DNA of 64,000 nucleotides from Nemophila menziesii (GCA_029959085.1 JARWIR010000016.1:23321499-23385498), one strand, 5' to 3'; positions 43,093 to 55,633 are shown, numbered from the stretch's first letter. Numbers and translations: made by a program. The notes: generated by a model from the sequence alone, not told the origin.

Positions 43093-44309
43093 CTAAAACA
43101 TAGCTAGCTAGCAAACAATAAAAATAGCCTGAGACTTGAAAGAAACTAAACTAAAAAATGACTCACTAACCTCTTTTATACGATCAGTTGTATTTGTTAT
43201 ACAAATAAAGCAGAGCCTCAATTCATTTGATCTAGTTGTGAAGAAATTTGCGATGAAAATCCTCTTGCTTTTCTCGATCCTATTTAACCATATTGTTTCT
43301 TTAATCAGTAAACTTAACAAAAGAATTAAACAAATTTTTGTATGTATGAATCGAAAATCAAATTCAACAAATCGTAATTGCCTTCTTACCTGCGTTCACC
43401 ATCTTCTAACTCCTCTCTCAGGTCAGGTTCCTTAGTATCTTGACCTTCCTTTCTGTACAATCATATACATCAAATCTCACTTAGAAATTCTCACTAATCC
43501 TATTATTTCCCACTTCTAACAACCTATTAATGGGATTAAATCGCCACTTCTGAGAGCAGAGGTTACAAAATTTCATCAAACACAAACTATATTATTACAA
43601 GATTAAAAATCTTGGATTTGAGGTAGTGTGAGTAGCCATGTCTCTCGAAGAATATTTTCTGCGATGGACCGAATATTCAGGTTCCTCCTTGCTCGTTTAC
43701 TCAAAATGTTGGTCTCGCAGCCATAGTACTTCCTGCAATTAAATGATTCTGATGATGTGTGTGTATAAATCGAAAATCAAATTCAACAAATTCTAGTTAC
43801 CTTATTACCTGATTATTAGGGTCGATTTTCTTTATTTTACGTTTATGCTATTGCCATTGTTTGCTTGATTTATACACGTGGTGCTATCTTGATGAGACCA
43901 ACGACTAGAAAATTATTTGAACAGTTATGGACTCGGTTTGGTAGATTTAATTTACGGGCCATTTGATTACTAGCCAGTTCAAAAGAAATATCTCTTCTGT
44001 AATAAAATAAAGGAATCCAGCCCATTAATTAAAGTAGTTGTAATAATTTAGTATAACAACCTCGTTTTAATCAATGTGATGATACTTTCCTAGGCATTTT
44101 GATTTTTCGGAAAGTTAGTCTTAGGATAGTAGTAGAAAAATCTTGTAAGTATTTAGTATATATGATCACAAGCCAACTTGCTTTGGAACAAAAAAAAGAA
44201 AGATAAGCCAACTACTTTTTTTATGATTTTTTCATACATGTTTAGATTAATTATAATGAATAAAAAATGATATTACTTAATAATTTACTTTTAGAGATTT
44301 TAACAAGGT

Positions 44310-45420
44310 GGCCAAGTCATGTATTAAAATTGGAATTAGATATATTCATGATTATAGAGTGGAGAGATTTTTAACGACTTTATAAACTTCAACTTTCTTA
44401 TTGAGTTTTGGCGAAAGGTTGTTCCTATGCGTGGTCTAACAACAAAGTTAATGATCAACATATTAAGCGAAAATTGGATAGCGCGCTTTGTTTTTAAAAT
44501 TTATTCATTTATAATCCGAATACTAGTGCCCTTACTCTATTTTTATTGGTTCATATAATTCTCCTCCAATCATCAACTGAAACCATATTAGGACTAACAA
44601 TGTTCATTATTTTACGTTTGAGTCATTCGAGATGGATCTTGTAAAAAAAAAAGTCATTCGAGATGGATGATCACACTTGTAAAGATCTATTTCAATTTAC
44701 GTGGATCCGGATTTGTAAACACATAATTTAGAAGAGTTTGCGATGAAAAAGAATATATGTGTCGTTATTCTCAAGAATTATAGTAATCATACGTTTAATA
44801 ATAATCGTATAAAGATCAAGAAGATTTAGAAGAAGCTCACTTTTCTTTAGAACAATCCTCCGTCGGCTAATAATTTAGACAACGTAAAAATTTTAAAAAA
44901 TTAATTGGATTAGATGTGGACTATAGAATAAAAATAAATAATAGTCTAGGAGAGCTAGATTGCTTTCTTCCATGCCTCTACCATTTATAGAGACGTTATA
45001 TTAACAAAAAAAATAGAGTGAAGATGTCGATTGTATTTGACAAGACGAACCAGGCAAAAATATATTTAAAGATCTCTATAAGGATGTGTCTACTTACAAC
45101 CCTTTGATAGATTTAGATTTTATCCCGTGTAGGATTATTAGGGATTTATATAAAATCTTAATAAGATAATATTGACCATATAATGGTTGGAAAAGCCTTA
45201 TAGCTGCTGGAAGAGATGTCTTTAAAGATGATATTAAATAGAAAATAAAAAATAGATTAAATATTTTGTTTAAAGAATACATATGGATCATCAATATTGA
45301 TAAGGTAATCAAACCAAAGAATACTAATTTAACTATAGTTAATGAGTTTTTTTACTCTAATGCTAACTCTTGGAATATAAAATTAGTTAGATAAACTTTA
45401 ACACTAGTGTAGCTGATAAA
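44310..45420 (+). pseudogene. LINE-like relic, endonuclease and C-terminal frames (unit C)
   Basis: The + strand reads YAWSNNKVNDQHIKRKLDSA near 44425, which is the (F/Y)TWSN...KLDRAL block of the plant LINE endonuclease. Further on (44990-45400) it reads YNGWKSLIAAGRDVFKDDIK, YIWIINIDKVIKPKNTN and YSNANSWNIKLVR, like the linker before the zinc-binding domain. Stops are frequent. The distal part is shared with unit A (1-720). Confidence 0.5.
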
Positions 45421-46590
45421 ATAAAAATCAATAAAATTTTGAGTTTTAATTGTTGTGATACTAATTACTTGTACAAATCAAATGAATATATACCTATTTT
45501 TTTTCTTACTTAGGTTGTCTTAAGATAGTAGAACAACAAAACAAGTACATACGTACTAAGACTTCAATATCCGAAGAGAAAATTCTCATAGGTGTCTTTC
45601 ATGCACACATATCTTGTGAGTACACACCAAATCCTATCTGGAGGATCAATATATGTACAGTAGGCATGGACCTACCTTAAACCCAAATACACTAGCCAAT
45701 TGGTACAAGCATTCGCTTCCCTATACATTCCTTTAATCACATATAAGGTATTTTCTTCCAAAATCTTTCTAATTCCCCCAACCCAAAGAAAAAACTAATC
45801 CCCTCTTCTTCCACTAATTTTCGACCAACAAAATATTATATCTAATTTATCAATACATATCACAAAAAACTATGTAATGAAAAAAGAAAATATAATAATT
45901 TTTTCTTTAAATCATCAATTATTTTCAATACAAAATCTATGAGACTTATTTACCCTTCATAATATTTGTTAATTTCAAAATTCCTTTTTTCTCTAATAAT
46001 ATCTAGTTTTTATACTATTTTTTTGGCAAGAGTTTCTATACTATTCTTTCTATGATTTGTTTTCTTTTTTTATGTCGACCACATGTCTACACCTAATAAT
46101 AATATATAATATTTGAAAGCCCAACTATAATTTATTCAATTGTCTAAATGTTTTATTTTGTTTATCGTACATAATTTTTTTCTAAAGAATAAAAAATTCA
46201 TGATGATTAAATGGTGTTTATAATATGAGGGGACTTAACTTATATCATATCGGCAAGCAAAAATTACTACCAAGTGTTGTTTCTATTATTCTTAATAAGT
46301 CATATGTTTATAGAAATATTAGTCACTTGAGTCAAAAAACTTAATAACCTACCTCATAAAATCCAATGAATTATTTCTCCCCCCCCAAAAGGTCCAGCTT
46401 TTTAATCTGTACATCATTCATACCCTTATATTAAACGAATTAGTTAGATTTTATGTCATTATTTTCTTATATAACGGATTTCATTTTTGGTACATATAAT
46501 CTAAATCCCATACTTTAAGCATCAAACGATGGAATTTTTTTTTTATTTCCAATTTCATTCTTATATGGTTACAAACCCAATGATTTACAA
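45421..46590. other. Unit C non-coding stretch, including an internal copy of the unit start
   Basis: No gene. The part 45990-46210 is homologous to the left end of the unit (37830-38030), with the word TATGTCGACCAC at both 46074 and 37837. A small frame shared with unit A (EEKILIGVFHAHIS) is not thought to be coding. Confidence 0.6.
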
Positions 46591-46593
46591 AGA

Positions 46594-46780
46594 TCAACCG
46601 GGCAGAAGATGAGTGGGAAGGTCAGTGTGAAGAGTTTTTTTCAAGCGGCGGTGGAAGATGGTGGAGAATGGTCCTAGAGCGGCGGCGAAAGATGGTGGAG
46701 AATGGTCCTCGAGCGGCGGAGGATTTCTTTTGCAGTACATCGGCTTGGTGGAAAGGTGAGTGTGAAGATAGTCTATTTTG
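46594..46780. repeat. GC-rich module with internal repeats (unit C)
   Basis: GATGGTGGAGAATGGTCCT occurs twice, about 32 bp apart, followed by GAGCGGCGGAGGATTTC, CTTTTGCAG and CGGCTTGGTGGAAAGG. Relatives lie at 33700-33790 and 34250-34390. Open frames on both strands exist, but none is recognisable. Confidence 0.6.
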
Positions 46781-46973
46781 TAAGAAACAAAAAGGCTATT
46801 TTGCTGCAAAACTTTTATTCTAATTGATTATTGTCACATCTCATCTAATTCCAACCATCCTATTTAAACCAATTGTTTTTACCTATAAAAGTGGTGGTCT
46901 TTGATGTATTCCTACATTTTGCAATATTAAAACTTTCTACGTAACCTATTTCTTCAAATTCTCTCTTCACTAT

Positions 46974-48541
46974 CGATGTCTCCCCATTTGTGATGATTTA
47001 TTATTAAATGGAGACATCATTTTTAGTGTTTTAAGAAGTCATTCAGTCGATTTTCACATGATATATTGCACTTTCCTATTTCTTGTCTTAATTTAATGAT
47101 TTATTATTTTTAGAGCATATTTGGTTTAATTATTTATTTACTGTGAAGTTTTCAAGATATATATGGAGATTAATTAGATGTCAAGTCAATTCTAAAAGAT
47201 AAATGAAAGAAGATATACATGAGAATTGGAGAAAAGAAAGGAAAAGTTAGGATATGGAAAGATAAAGTTGCTAAATAAATCTGAATTTCAGCACCTACGA
47301 CCATAGAAGTGATCATAACTCAATATTGGTTAGGAATTTGGAAGAATGGTCTGAAGCAAAGTTAAAGAGCTTTCCGAGAAGATCATTTTCGACTATTGGA
47401 ACGCATCAAATGGATAAGTATTGAAACAGTTATCACCAAAACAAAACATCGGCAGACTATTTCGAATGGGTCTTCTAAACACCTATAAATTTGAGTTGGG
47501 CTTGGAGTCCAAGTTACTTGTCTTCCACTCCAAGAAAACGAATGAGGTCTTCTAAACACCTATAAATACACCCTTAAACCTTTGTAAAGTCATCCTTGCT
47601 CAATCCTTGCCTCCCATTAACTAGTCCTTAGATTTATTATCATTAGAGTTATTAAAGAAAACAAGATGACATCTTTGTATCAATCTTTTAGTTTATTTCT
47701 TTCAGGTATGAACTAATTTTCCCATAGCTTGGGTTTTGCATCATGTATAATCTATGAATTCTATTTTCTTTCTATCTAAGTTTCTTTGGGAATTATATGT
47801 TTTAATTTGATATTAGCTGTTTACCCATATATTTGTTTATGTGTTTTGAATTATTGACTGCCCTAAACCTGATCACTTTAGGCTTTCTTAATAGTAGTTA
47901 AATGGTCGCCCGGAAGGGGTGTCTAATTATTGACACACCACATAACTTCTAGTGTCCGGTATTGGTCCTGACAACACCGATCCTAACTAGATAGTCATTA
48001 GGGTATGTTTTAATCACCATATCACCAATTGTAGGAATTGTTTGCTTAGGGCCTTGGTAGCGCTTGATAACCCTATTTTAAACTACCTTGTGGTTATGAT
48101 GTAGCCCCCTTAGTCGCTCTCAATGTCTAAGGAATGGGAATTTAGAATCCTGACTAAGTATTTAAGAGCTATTATCTCCCTTATTAACTGAAATTGAGAA
48201 AGAATTAGAAGGATTAGTGCATACTAGCAAACCTAAGCTATACTCTCTCATCTTATATTTTCTCATATTCACTTTATTGTCTTTTATTTTATTTAGTTCA
48301 ATTAATCATCTCTTAATCAACCATATTTACATTCCGTCTTTTAATTAATTACTTGCTACTCTTAATTATTTGCTCATTCCGTCATTCGTGTAACACACTA
48401 AGTCCCTGAGAACGAATTCTTCTTATCATTAAAACTTGCATACGTCCTGTAATACTTGCAGTACTGTACTTGTCTAGGGTGATTAGTGCATTGTTTTCTG
48501 GCTTATTTTATCTTATTTTTATCACACCCTAGGCGACACCA
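46974..48541 (+). mobile_element. Solo LTR of the Athila-like family (unit C)
   Basis: The 1568-bp LTR starts CGATGTCTCC (first base mutated from T) and ends GGCGACACCA. It is flanked by ACTAT on both sides (46969-46973, 48542-48546). No primer site follows. It is present at the same position in unit D (63190), so it was inserted and reduced to a solo LTR before the 16-kb duplication. Confidence 0.9.
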
Positions 48542-48546
48542 ACTAT

Positions 48547-49341
48547 TTCATATTTATTTGTCAACTTTCATTTGAACTACTTCAAATGCATTCACTACTT
48601 GAATTACGAAGCCTATCCACAACATATCAAACCAGGTATACTCAAGTTGATTTTTTTTAGTTTTTTAAATTTTTTTATTTAGTTTGCAATAATTTATATA
48701 TTTGTCAGGTTTTTTTTTGTATTTTACATTTATGTTTTAGCTTGTTTACATTTTTTAACACTAATTAATTGCGACTATTAAAATTCTGAAGTTGAGTCTA
48801 TTAGATTACTAGGTTTCGACTCTTAGATAAAAGATTTAAACCTCAACTATTAGAATAAAATTCAAACCTCAAAAACAATTAAACTTAAAGAAAAACTAGG
48901 ATTAAAAAAAATAGTTTTTTTGAAAATCACTACTTATTTTTTAACATACAAATGAAACTTAAACCACACTAATATCAAGTAAACGGTTTTTTTGAAAATC
49001 AATACACATTTTTAAACATACAAATGACCATCAATCTTGGCAAGTAATTCCGAATTACAAGCACATATCGATAAATTAGAAGCGGAATTAGCTGCGCAAT
49101 GTGAAGCGTTCCATTTAAATGACTCCCAAGGTATACACATTCAATATTAAATAATCATAAAAGGTTTGTACATAAGGATTTATGCAATAAAATTGGTTCA
49201 ATATTTAATTATACATATGGATAATGAGACACATCTGGAAAACACCCTCCACTCGATGAACCCACCAACGAATCCCAATTTTATCAACATAGAGAAAGAG
49301 GCTAAAGCTACGCCGGTGATGATGCCGACTACGTAGATGCG
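48547..49341. other. Unassigned stretch upstream of the hAT pseudogene
   Basis: AT-rich. Probably contains the 5' part of the hAT element, but no terminal inverted repeat was identified. The words GTTTTTTTGAAAATCA occur twice (48913 and 48986). Confidence 0.4.
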
Positions 49342-51620
49342 TTGCAACCTAAACCACGGACTCGAGCTCTGAGGTCATTAGCGTGGGACTACTTCGTGAA
49401 GGACAAACCCAACATAGGCAGGGCGGAGTGTAAGGTATGTAAAACATCTTATGCTATGGTTGCTGATAAATCTACTGCTAAGTTTATGAAACATATTAAA
49501 GAAGTCCATAAGGTAGGTCCTCGCACCCTTACTCAAACTACCATTGACCTCGTGACCGGAAAATCATTTACGTCGAACATAGAACTGACACTTAAGGAGA
49601 TGGTCATATACATATGTTGTGACATTCAATCGTTTAGCCACGCCCCGAGTCCCAATCTTGCTAGGTTTATTAGAAACTCGCAAAACCCGTGTTATGAGCC
49701 GATCCAGAGAACTGCACTAATGGTAGTCATGAAGAAACTCAAAAAACCTAACGACCAAATCTTGTCTAACATCTGATATGTGGGAAGCTAAGAATGGTTT
49801 GAAAATATTGGGAGTAACATGTCACTGGATTGATGGAAACTGGTTACTGCTGAAGCGTATAATCTGTTTTTCTGTCGTTGTTGAATGTACTACTAGTAGT
49901 AATGTTAATGATTTGATTACTGTTATTGCTTTGGCGTACAATATTACTAATCGGGTGTTTACATGTACATTCGACAATGGTTTGGACATGGTTATTGCTG
50001 TCTCGGACCTCATTAAAAACTTTACTGATAGGTCATTGTATTACGATGATCTTTTCCACATTCATTGTAATTGTAACATTATCAATTTGGTAGTTAGTGA
50101 CGGGACTGCTGGTCTGGGAGTGACTTATAACTACGACTTAGGTGTGAAAATGGTTGGACCGAATGTAGTTAAAAAGATTAGGAAAACGTCGACTAGTATT
50201 AGAAACACTCGTGCATTAATCCGGGCATTTAAAAAGAAATGTGAGTCTACGGGTGTTAAGCAAAAGAGACTGACGTTGGTTTGTCCTGCCTGAGTGACTT
50301 CAACGTATTTGATGTTACAACGTGCATTGGGGTTCAAGAATATTATAACAAGCATTAATAACGGGAATTTTAGTGATAACTTTATTGATTCTAGTGATCG
50401 GGAGTTGGTTAGAGCATTAGTCGATTTCCTCCAACACTTTAGCGAAACCACAATTGTTTAACAGAAACATATACTCCTAAAAGTTACTTGGTGTTAGAAA
50501 GAGTTTACGAAATGGCTTTGCAGATGAAAGAGTATAGGTTAACGGAGGGGATTGACATTATAATTGGTCTGATGATGGAAATTTTTTTGAAGTACTATGA
50601 CCCTATCCTGATTGTGTTTGCTAAATGTTGTGTCCTAGATCAGCGTTACAAGTTAAAGTGTACGGAAAAATTTATATTGGAACTCAGTACTTGTTTAGGT
50701 CACGCCGAGTCACAGGTGTTGTAAGATCAAGAGCTAGTAGAATGGTTGACGAAGACAACACAACACAAACCACCTATAACCAAGGCAAGTGAATTTACCT
50801 TGACTTCTACTTTTAATCGATCCATGAACCGCATGTTGAAGACTATGATATTATTGGTTTTTGGAGAAAATATAATAGCAGGCCCATTTTGTCACTCATG
50901 GAACGTGACCTGCTAATAGGGCTGCAAACGAGCCGAGCCGAGATGAATACTAGATGTACAGACTTGTTTGTTTAATTTCTCGAGCCGAGCTCAAATTTAA
51001 ACGATTCGGGCCAAGCCAAGCTCAAATTTAAACGAGTCGAGCCCGAGCTTTCAATGATCCAAATTAGAATTGTTATAACTTGTTTGTTCAACTTACAGAA
51101 CAATCTTTCTTAGAGTCGAGCACGAGTTGCTCATGAACAATTTGTTTTTTATGGTTGAAATGAGACTTTCATGAGTGTATAGTATGAAATATGAAACATA
51201 ACATTAATGAAAAAAATAAATGTCTAAAGAAATTAAAAATATCCAATTAGATATTGAAATTTTAATAATATATTTATAAGTAGATAATATATTAAATTTA
51301 TAATTCATAATTTTAAACGAGCTCACGAGCCAAGCTCGAGCAGACTCGTTTACGTATCGAGCTTAAAATGGAGCTTGATCTTGAGCTTGTTTATATTCGA
51401 ACCGATCTCGAACGAGCATTTCTGCGAACCGAGCTCGAGCTGCTCGCGAGCGGCTTGGTTCATTTAAAACCCTACGTGCTAACCATTTCGGCGTCCTCAG
51501 TTCCATCCGAATCTGCTTTCAGTGAGGGTAAGTAACAACTTTCTGATCAACGGATGAGTATGATCGGGTAAACACTAGAACGGGTGGTACAAATACAAGA
51601 CTGGCTAAAAGCAGACGTCT
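49342..51620 (+). pseudogene. hAT transposase (BED-finger type), broken and split by a MITE
   Basis: The N-terminus reads LAWDYFVKDKPNIGRAECKV and then C-x2-C plus H-x4-H (HIKEVH), a BED zinc finger. After a frameshift at 49776 the frame holds ILGVTCHWID, FTCTFDNGLDM and HIHCNCNIINLVVSDG, matching the conserved blocks of plant hAT transposases (TxDNxxN and HxxCxAHILNLIVQDG). A stop lies at 50293. The C-terminal dimerisation block, SASSVPSESAFSEGK, followed by QLSDQRMS and IQDWLKAD, is at 51485-51620. The MITE of 50917-51474 separates it from ILSLMERDLL. Multiple stops and shifts make it dead. Only unit C shows it because D is cut by the window end. Confidence 0.85.
50917..51474. mobile_element. 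hAT-type MITE inside the hAT transposase
   Basis: The ends are TAGGGCTGCAAACGAGCC and, inverted, TAGGGTTTTAAATGAACC. Flanks CCTGCTAA (50909-50916) and CGTGCTAA (51475-51482) are an 8-bp target duplication with one mismatch. The interior is rich in GAGCCGAGC/GCTCGAGC words in both orientations. No coding capacity. Confidence 0.85.
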
Positions 51621-51765
51621 GAACGCAAGACCAGATGAACATCATACCAACCCGATGAAGATGAATGGTGAGCTCTTTCTTCGACTCTTTACTCCAACTC
51701 AATTTTTGAATAAACGTACTAACACTTTTACCAAGGGGGTTTAAAAAACCACGTGGTGACTTGAT

Positions 51766-51805
51766 CCTTTTCTAGGTATGCATTTCACGCTACCTATAGA
51801 AAAGG
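51766..51805. other. Strong inverted repeat
   Basis: CCTTTTCTAGGTA and TACCTATAGAAAAGG pair over 13 bp with a two-base bulge and a 12-base loop. It is possibly part of the hAT 3' region. A CCAACCCCCCTT word follows. Confidence 0.6.
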
Positions 51806-52618
51806 TACGTAGGCATTCTAAATTTTATGGCACAGTCACCAACCCCCCTTCCACAGATTGATCCCGATTCCCGATGCAGACTTATAATTTATATGTTGTT
51901 CTTTTGGTGAAATGAGATTGTAATAATTTATTCCTTAGCTAAATTATATTTGTAATAAGTTATGTTATTATCCTTTGTAATTTATTTCATCAGTTGTGCA
52001 ATTGGATTTATTAAATTTAATCAAATTTACAGTCTCTGTACAAAGATTGAAGAAAAATGTGTTTTTAGATTTTCTCTATTGCCACAAATCCTAACCCAAT
52101 AGAAAAACATTAACGAACTTGTTATGACCGAACCGGAACCGGTCAGACGGGTTCATCTTACCGGTTCGTGCTTCTTATATAACCCCTATGAAACCGGACT
52201 GGACCGGTCCTATAAGGGGGAGGACTGCCTAGGAACGCTAAGAACTTAGCCCTCCTGAGCAGTTAGACACTCTCTTCTTTTTTCATTTTCTCGGGCTCTC
52301 CCTTCGAATGTCATCAAAACTCTCACCTGAGTCAATTTCAGCCAAGCCACGGTACGTTCTTCATCTTCTCTTTCTTTTCTCTCCCTTAACAAAAATTTAT
52401 CTCCCATCTGCTGAAAATGATTCACTCATTTGTTGTTCCAGATATTGTAGTTTGTTCAGTTCAAAATTTTGTTTACCCAAACCCAAACATTACTATTTTT
52501 GATTATTTACCAAGACTTTTGATTGTTTGTGGCATAGTGTCTGATAATGTGTTAACCGTCAATGATAGTTGGTTGGGCCGATTGTAAAGGCTCCATTATT
52601 CAAAGAATCGCTTACCTA
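51806..52618 (+). promoter_or_regulatory. Promoter-like segment and possible first exon, truncated
   Basis: CCGGTT words cluster at 52129-52210, with an inverted pair CGAACCGG...CCGGTTCG. A TATA box TATATAA at 52176 is followed by a C/T-rich leader and an ATG at 52308 reading MSSKLSPESISAKPR up to a GTACGT donor-like site. A second exon-like piece (TGTAG|CACCTCC...AAG|GTAAAT) lies at about 53508-53541 beyond a MITE. This could be the start of a host gene cut by the unit boundary at 53746. No family is recognised. Confidence 0.3.
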
Positions 52619-53495
52619 TAGCGGTGGAAATCACTAGAACGGATTGGAAAAAGGGTCTTTCGGAAAATTTTCTATTTTTTTGGGAATAGATTTTTTCCAT
52701 TCCAATTCTGTTCCTATTTTCCGAAACTGAAAAAAAAAATTCCGAATCCGAAATATCGGAATTTCGGCACGGGAATTTCTGAACGTTTGGTTCGAAAATT
52801 CGGTAATTTCGGCACTGAAATTTTTGAACTTTTGGTTCGGAAATTTCTCAGACTTTTATTTTAGAAATTACAAAACTAAGACAATAGTTATCACAACCAA
52901 TAGTTAAAAATTAAATAATCATATAAAATTATAAACCTTGATGAGTGTGAAGAATTTTTTTTTTTTTTTTACTCATCTGAATTTAGAATGCTATTTAGCA
53001 ATAGATCTCGTAAAATGGTATTAGAATTCATCAATATTCAACTTTGACAAACAAGTATTATATTTAATTACACTATTACATATACTTTCAAGCATATATT
53101 AAGATAATTAGAACAAAGTATCCTATGATATTGAAGCAACTCGACATCTATTTAAGAGTACGAGATTATTATTTTGTTTTTATTTTTCTGTTTCTTTTTT
53201 GAAAAAAAATAAAATGTTTCATTGTTTTTCAACGTTTAGAATTTCTTTTTTGTTCTGAAAAAATTTCAACCTGATGTACTTTTTTCATTTATTTTATTCT
53301 TAATATTCTATTTTACTTATTTAATATATTACATTTGAAAATAAAAATCAGAATAAAAATTAGATCGGAAAACCAGAAATCTCGAAAAAATCGGAAATCG
53401 GAATTTCATAATTCATTAAAAAGCTGTTCCTAAATCGAAATTTTTGGATCGGAAAAATTGGAAATCGGAAATTTCGAATCCAAAATCCACCCCAG
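52619..53495. mobile_element. hAT-type MITE with 8-bp target duplication
   Basis: The ends TAGCGGTGG and (inverted) CTGGGGTGG are imperfect inverted repeats. The flanks are CTTACCTA (52611-52618) and CTTATCTA (53496-53503). The interior has repeated GGAATTTCGG and GGAAATCGG words near both ends and is AT-rich in the middle. No transposase. Confidence 0.75.
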
Positions 53496-53766
53496 CTTAT
53501 CTATGTAGCACCTCCAAAATGAGTACAATTTTATTAAGAAAGGTAAATACAACGTAATTTTTATTGTAACAATAAATTTTATGCTCATACTGCACTTACA
53601 TGGTTCAATTTGGCCATCGGCTTTGAAAAGTTCAATTTGATTTACATTTTTAATGTTGTTTATTATAGTGGAGGAATTGATAATTTTTATTGGAGCCTTT
53701 ATCTATCTAAGTTATCTATCTAACATTATAGTGGAGGAATTGATAATTTACACTAAAGCAAAAATT

Positions 53767-53814
53767 AATTCCGTTGATGGGAATCGAACCCAGATTCCCT
53801 GGTAGAAGGGGCCA
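53767..53814 (-). other. tRNA 3'-half-like word (unit D)
   Basis: Same as at 37573, with two base differences (CATCAACGG and AATCTGGGTT on the minus strand). Confidence 0.45.
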
Positions 53815-53952
53815 GAATCAATCTTGGTCACCACTTATGTTTAGCCAAATTAAATCCTGACCACTACTTATGTTTGGCCAAATTTAATCCTGACCACCAC
53901 TTATACGGGTAAATCTGGAGTATAGAAAAAAATCTGAAATATAATATTAAAG

Positions 53953-53983
<31 letters not shown>

Positions 53984-54358
53984 TTCAAATAGGAATTAAT
54001 TACTTACAATTATCTTGGTCTTTTTTTTTATGTCGACCACTTATCTACTTAGGTGAACTAATAAGCTATTTAATAATTTTTAAAAGCTTACTACAATTTA
54101 TTTAATTTACTTTATTTTGTTTATCGTACACAATTTTTTTTTCTAAACAAAAAAAAACTCATGATGATTAACTAAAGTTATTTACACAATAAAGTTCAAT
54201 AACCTTCAATATATATAATTCCAAAAAAAATTACTTTCAACAATTAAAAGAAAATAAATAAATATTGAATAAAACATTGAGAAATTATTATCCAAAAATT
54301 CTTCTAATGAATTTTTTTAGGGTGAATTATACATAGGGTCTTAGCGAAAAATAGAGTA

Positions 54359-55633
54359 GTGTCTAAAAATCTGTTCTTATTAGGGACCTCATTTTTTACA
54401 ATTGTCTTTCCTACCCTTACTAACACTAAAAGACAAAGAAAGTGTGATGTCACTGTTTCTCTCTTCACTACCACTACCCACCTACCTCCGACCTCCGACC
54501 TCCGACCACCGACCTCCGACCTCCGGTCACCGGTCGTCGGAAAAAACATAGAGTATCGGATAAAATTGATGAGTATCGGAAAAACTAAGAGTACTCTATA
54601 AAATTGCTGAGTACTCTATATATTTTAATGAGTACTATATATATTTTGATGAGTGCTCCGGATAATTTTGATGAGTACTCTATGACTTTTAATGAGTATT
54701 CAGATAATTTTAATGAGTACTCCGTAATTTTGAAGAGTACTCTGCATATTTGATGAGTATTTTACAAAAATAAATAAAGAATAATCCTAAAATAATAATT
54801 TATTCACTTTTCAATCTTTTTTATACAATTTCAAATGAATTACAATACAAATAGCAATTCAAATAAATAAAAAAATACTAGCTAGATTTATGTTTGACCA
54901 GATCTGGAAAAAAAATCTTGTTGCGTACACAGTACGCTCATCACAAAAAAAAAAACAGCGTTGCAGATCTGCCCGAGTGAAGACATATTCAGGCAGAACT
55001 CGACCTTCTCCCTCCTCCCAAACCGAGCACCACCACTAGTCTTTTGATATTCGCCTCCGTGACAGCGCTGCACAGGTTCGACTTCCATGGATGAGTGCTC
55101 TTCTTCTTCATCTGCTCCTGCACGGTGCCGACGAGAAGAGGTGCTCCTCCGTTCGCACCATAACACCTCAACCACCACCTGTCCCCCGTCTTCTCCAGCA
55201 GCGTCGAGCACGCTGCATCTTTTCCGGCGACTAGATTCGAGCAACGCTGCAGCAAGGAAACCTTCGCCGGAGTTACTTTTCCGAGCTGCTGCTTTGCAGA
55301 TCTGTTCGTGCTGCATTCCTCCGCTCTCCTGCTGTTCCAGATTTGTTCCAGTTCGAGATCCAAGCTGCACTGTTGCTGCTTCGTCGAGCGTGAGCTTGGT
55401 GACTGTGTTGGTGGGGTTTTCGGTGGTGGTGGTTGTGTGGTGGTGGTGGCGGTTTGGGAGCTGGGGGAGAAGATAGAGGTGAGAGAATATTGATATGAAA
55501 TTATAATGGGTGGGTTTCTAAATTAGTATATATAGAAGACAAAAAATAAAACGAGGGTATAATTGTAATATGGATTTTGGGTTTCATGTGTTAAATTCTC
55601 TTTGAGGTCTTTAGTAAGAAGAGACTCCTAGAT
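54359..55633. mobile_element. Possible Mutator-like element (unit D copy)
   Basis: Same imperfect inverted ends as in unit C (TCTGTTCTTATTAGGGACCT at 54370 and its inverted partner ending at about 55625). It contains a 160-codon minus-strand frame (55370-54888) that is interrupted in C. Confidence 0.35.
54551..54764. repeat. Palindromic minisatellite, GAGTACTC core (unit D)
   Basis: Eleven units identical in order to those of unit C. Confidence 0.85.

Larger units (their letters stand above)
37553..53746 (+). repeat. Unit C, first of two near-identical 16.2-kb direct repeats
   Basis: The segment starts at TTTACACTAAAGCAAAAATT and is repeated from 53747. Corresponding landmarks are offset by 16182 to 16217 bp, the spread coming from small insertions and (TA)n length changes. 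Differences are rare single bases. Contents in order: tRNA-like word, CCACCACTTA block, GAGTACTC minisatellite, MULE-like segment, poly(A) retroposon, SAUR-like gene, copia LTR, LINE relic, GC-rich module, solo LTR, hAT pseudogene with MITE, promoter-like segment and second MITE. Confidence 0.95.

Noticed and set aside
43136..43435. 99-residue frame identical in units C and D
   Set aside because: No motif, broken by indels in unit B (18890-19190), and AT-rich composition like the surrounding non-coding DNA.
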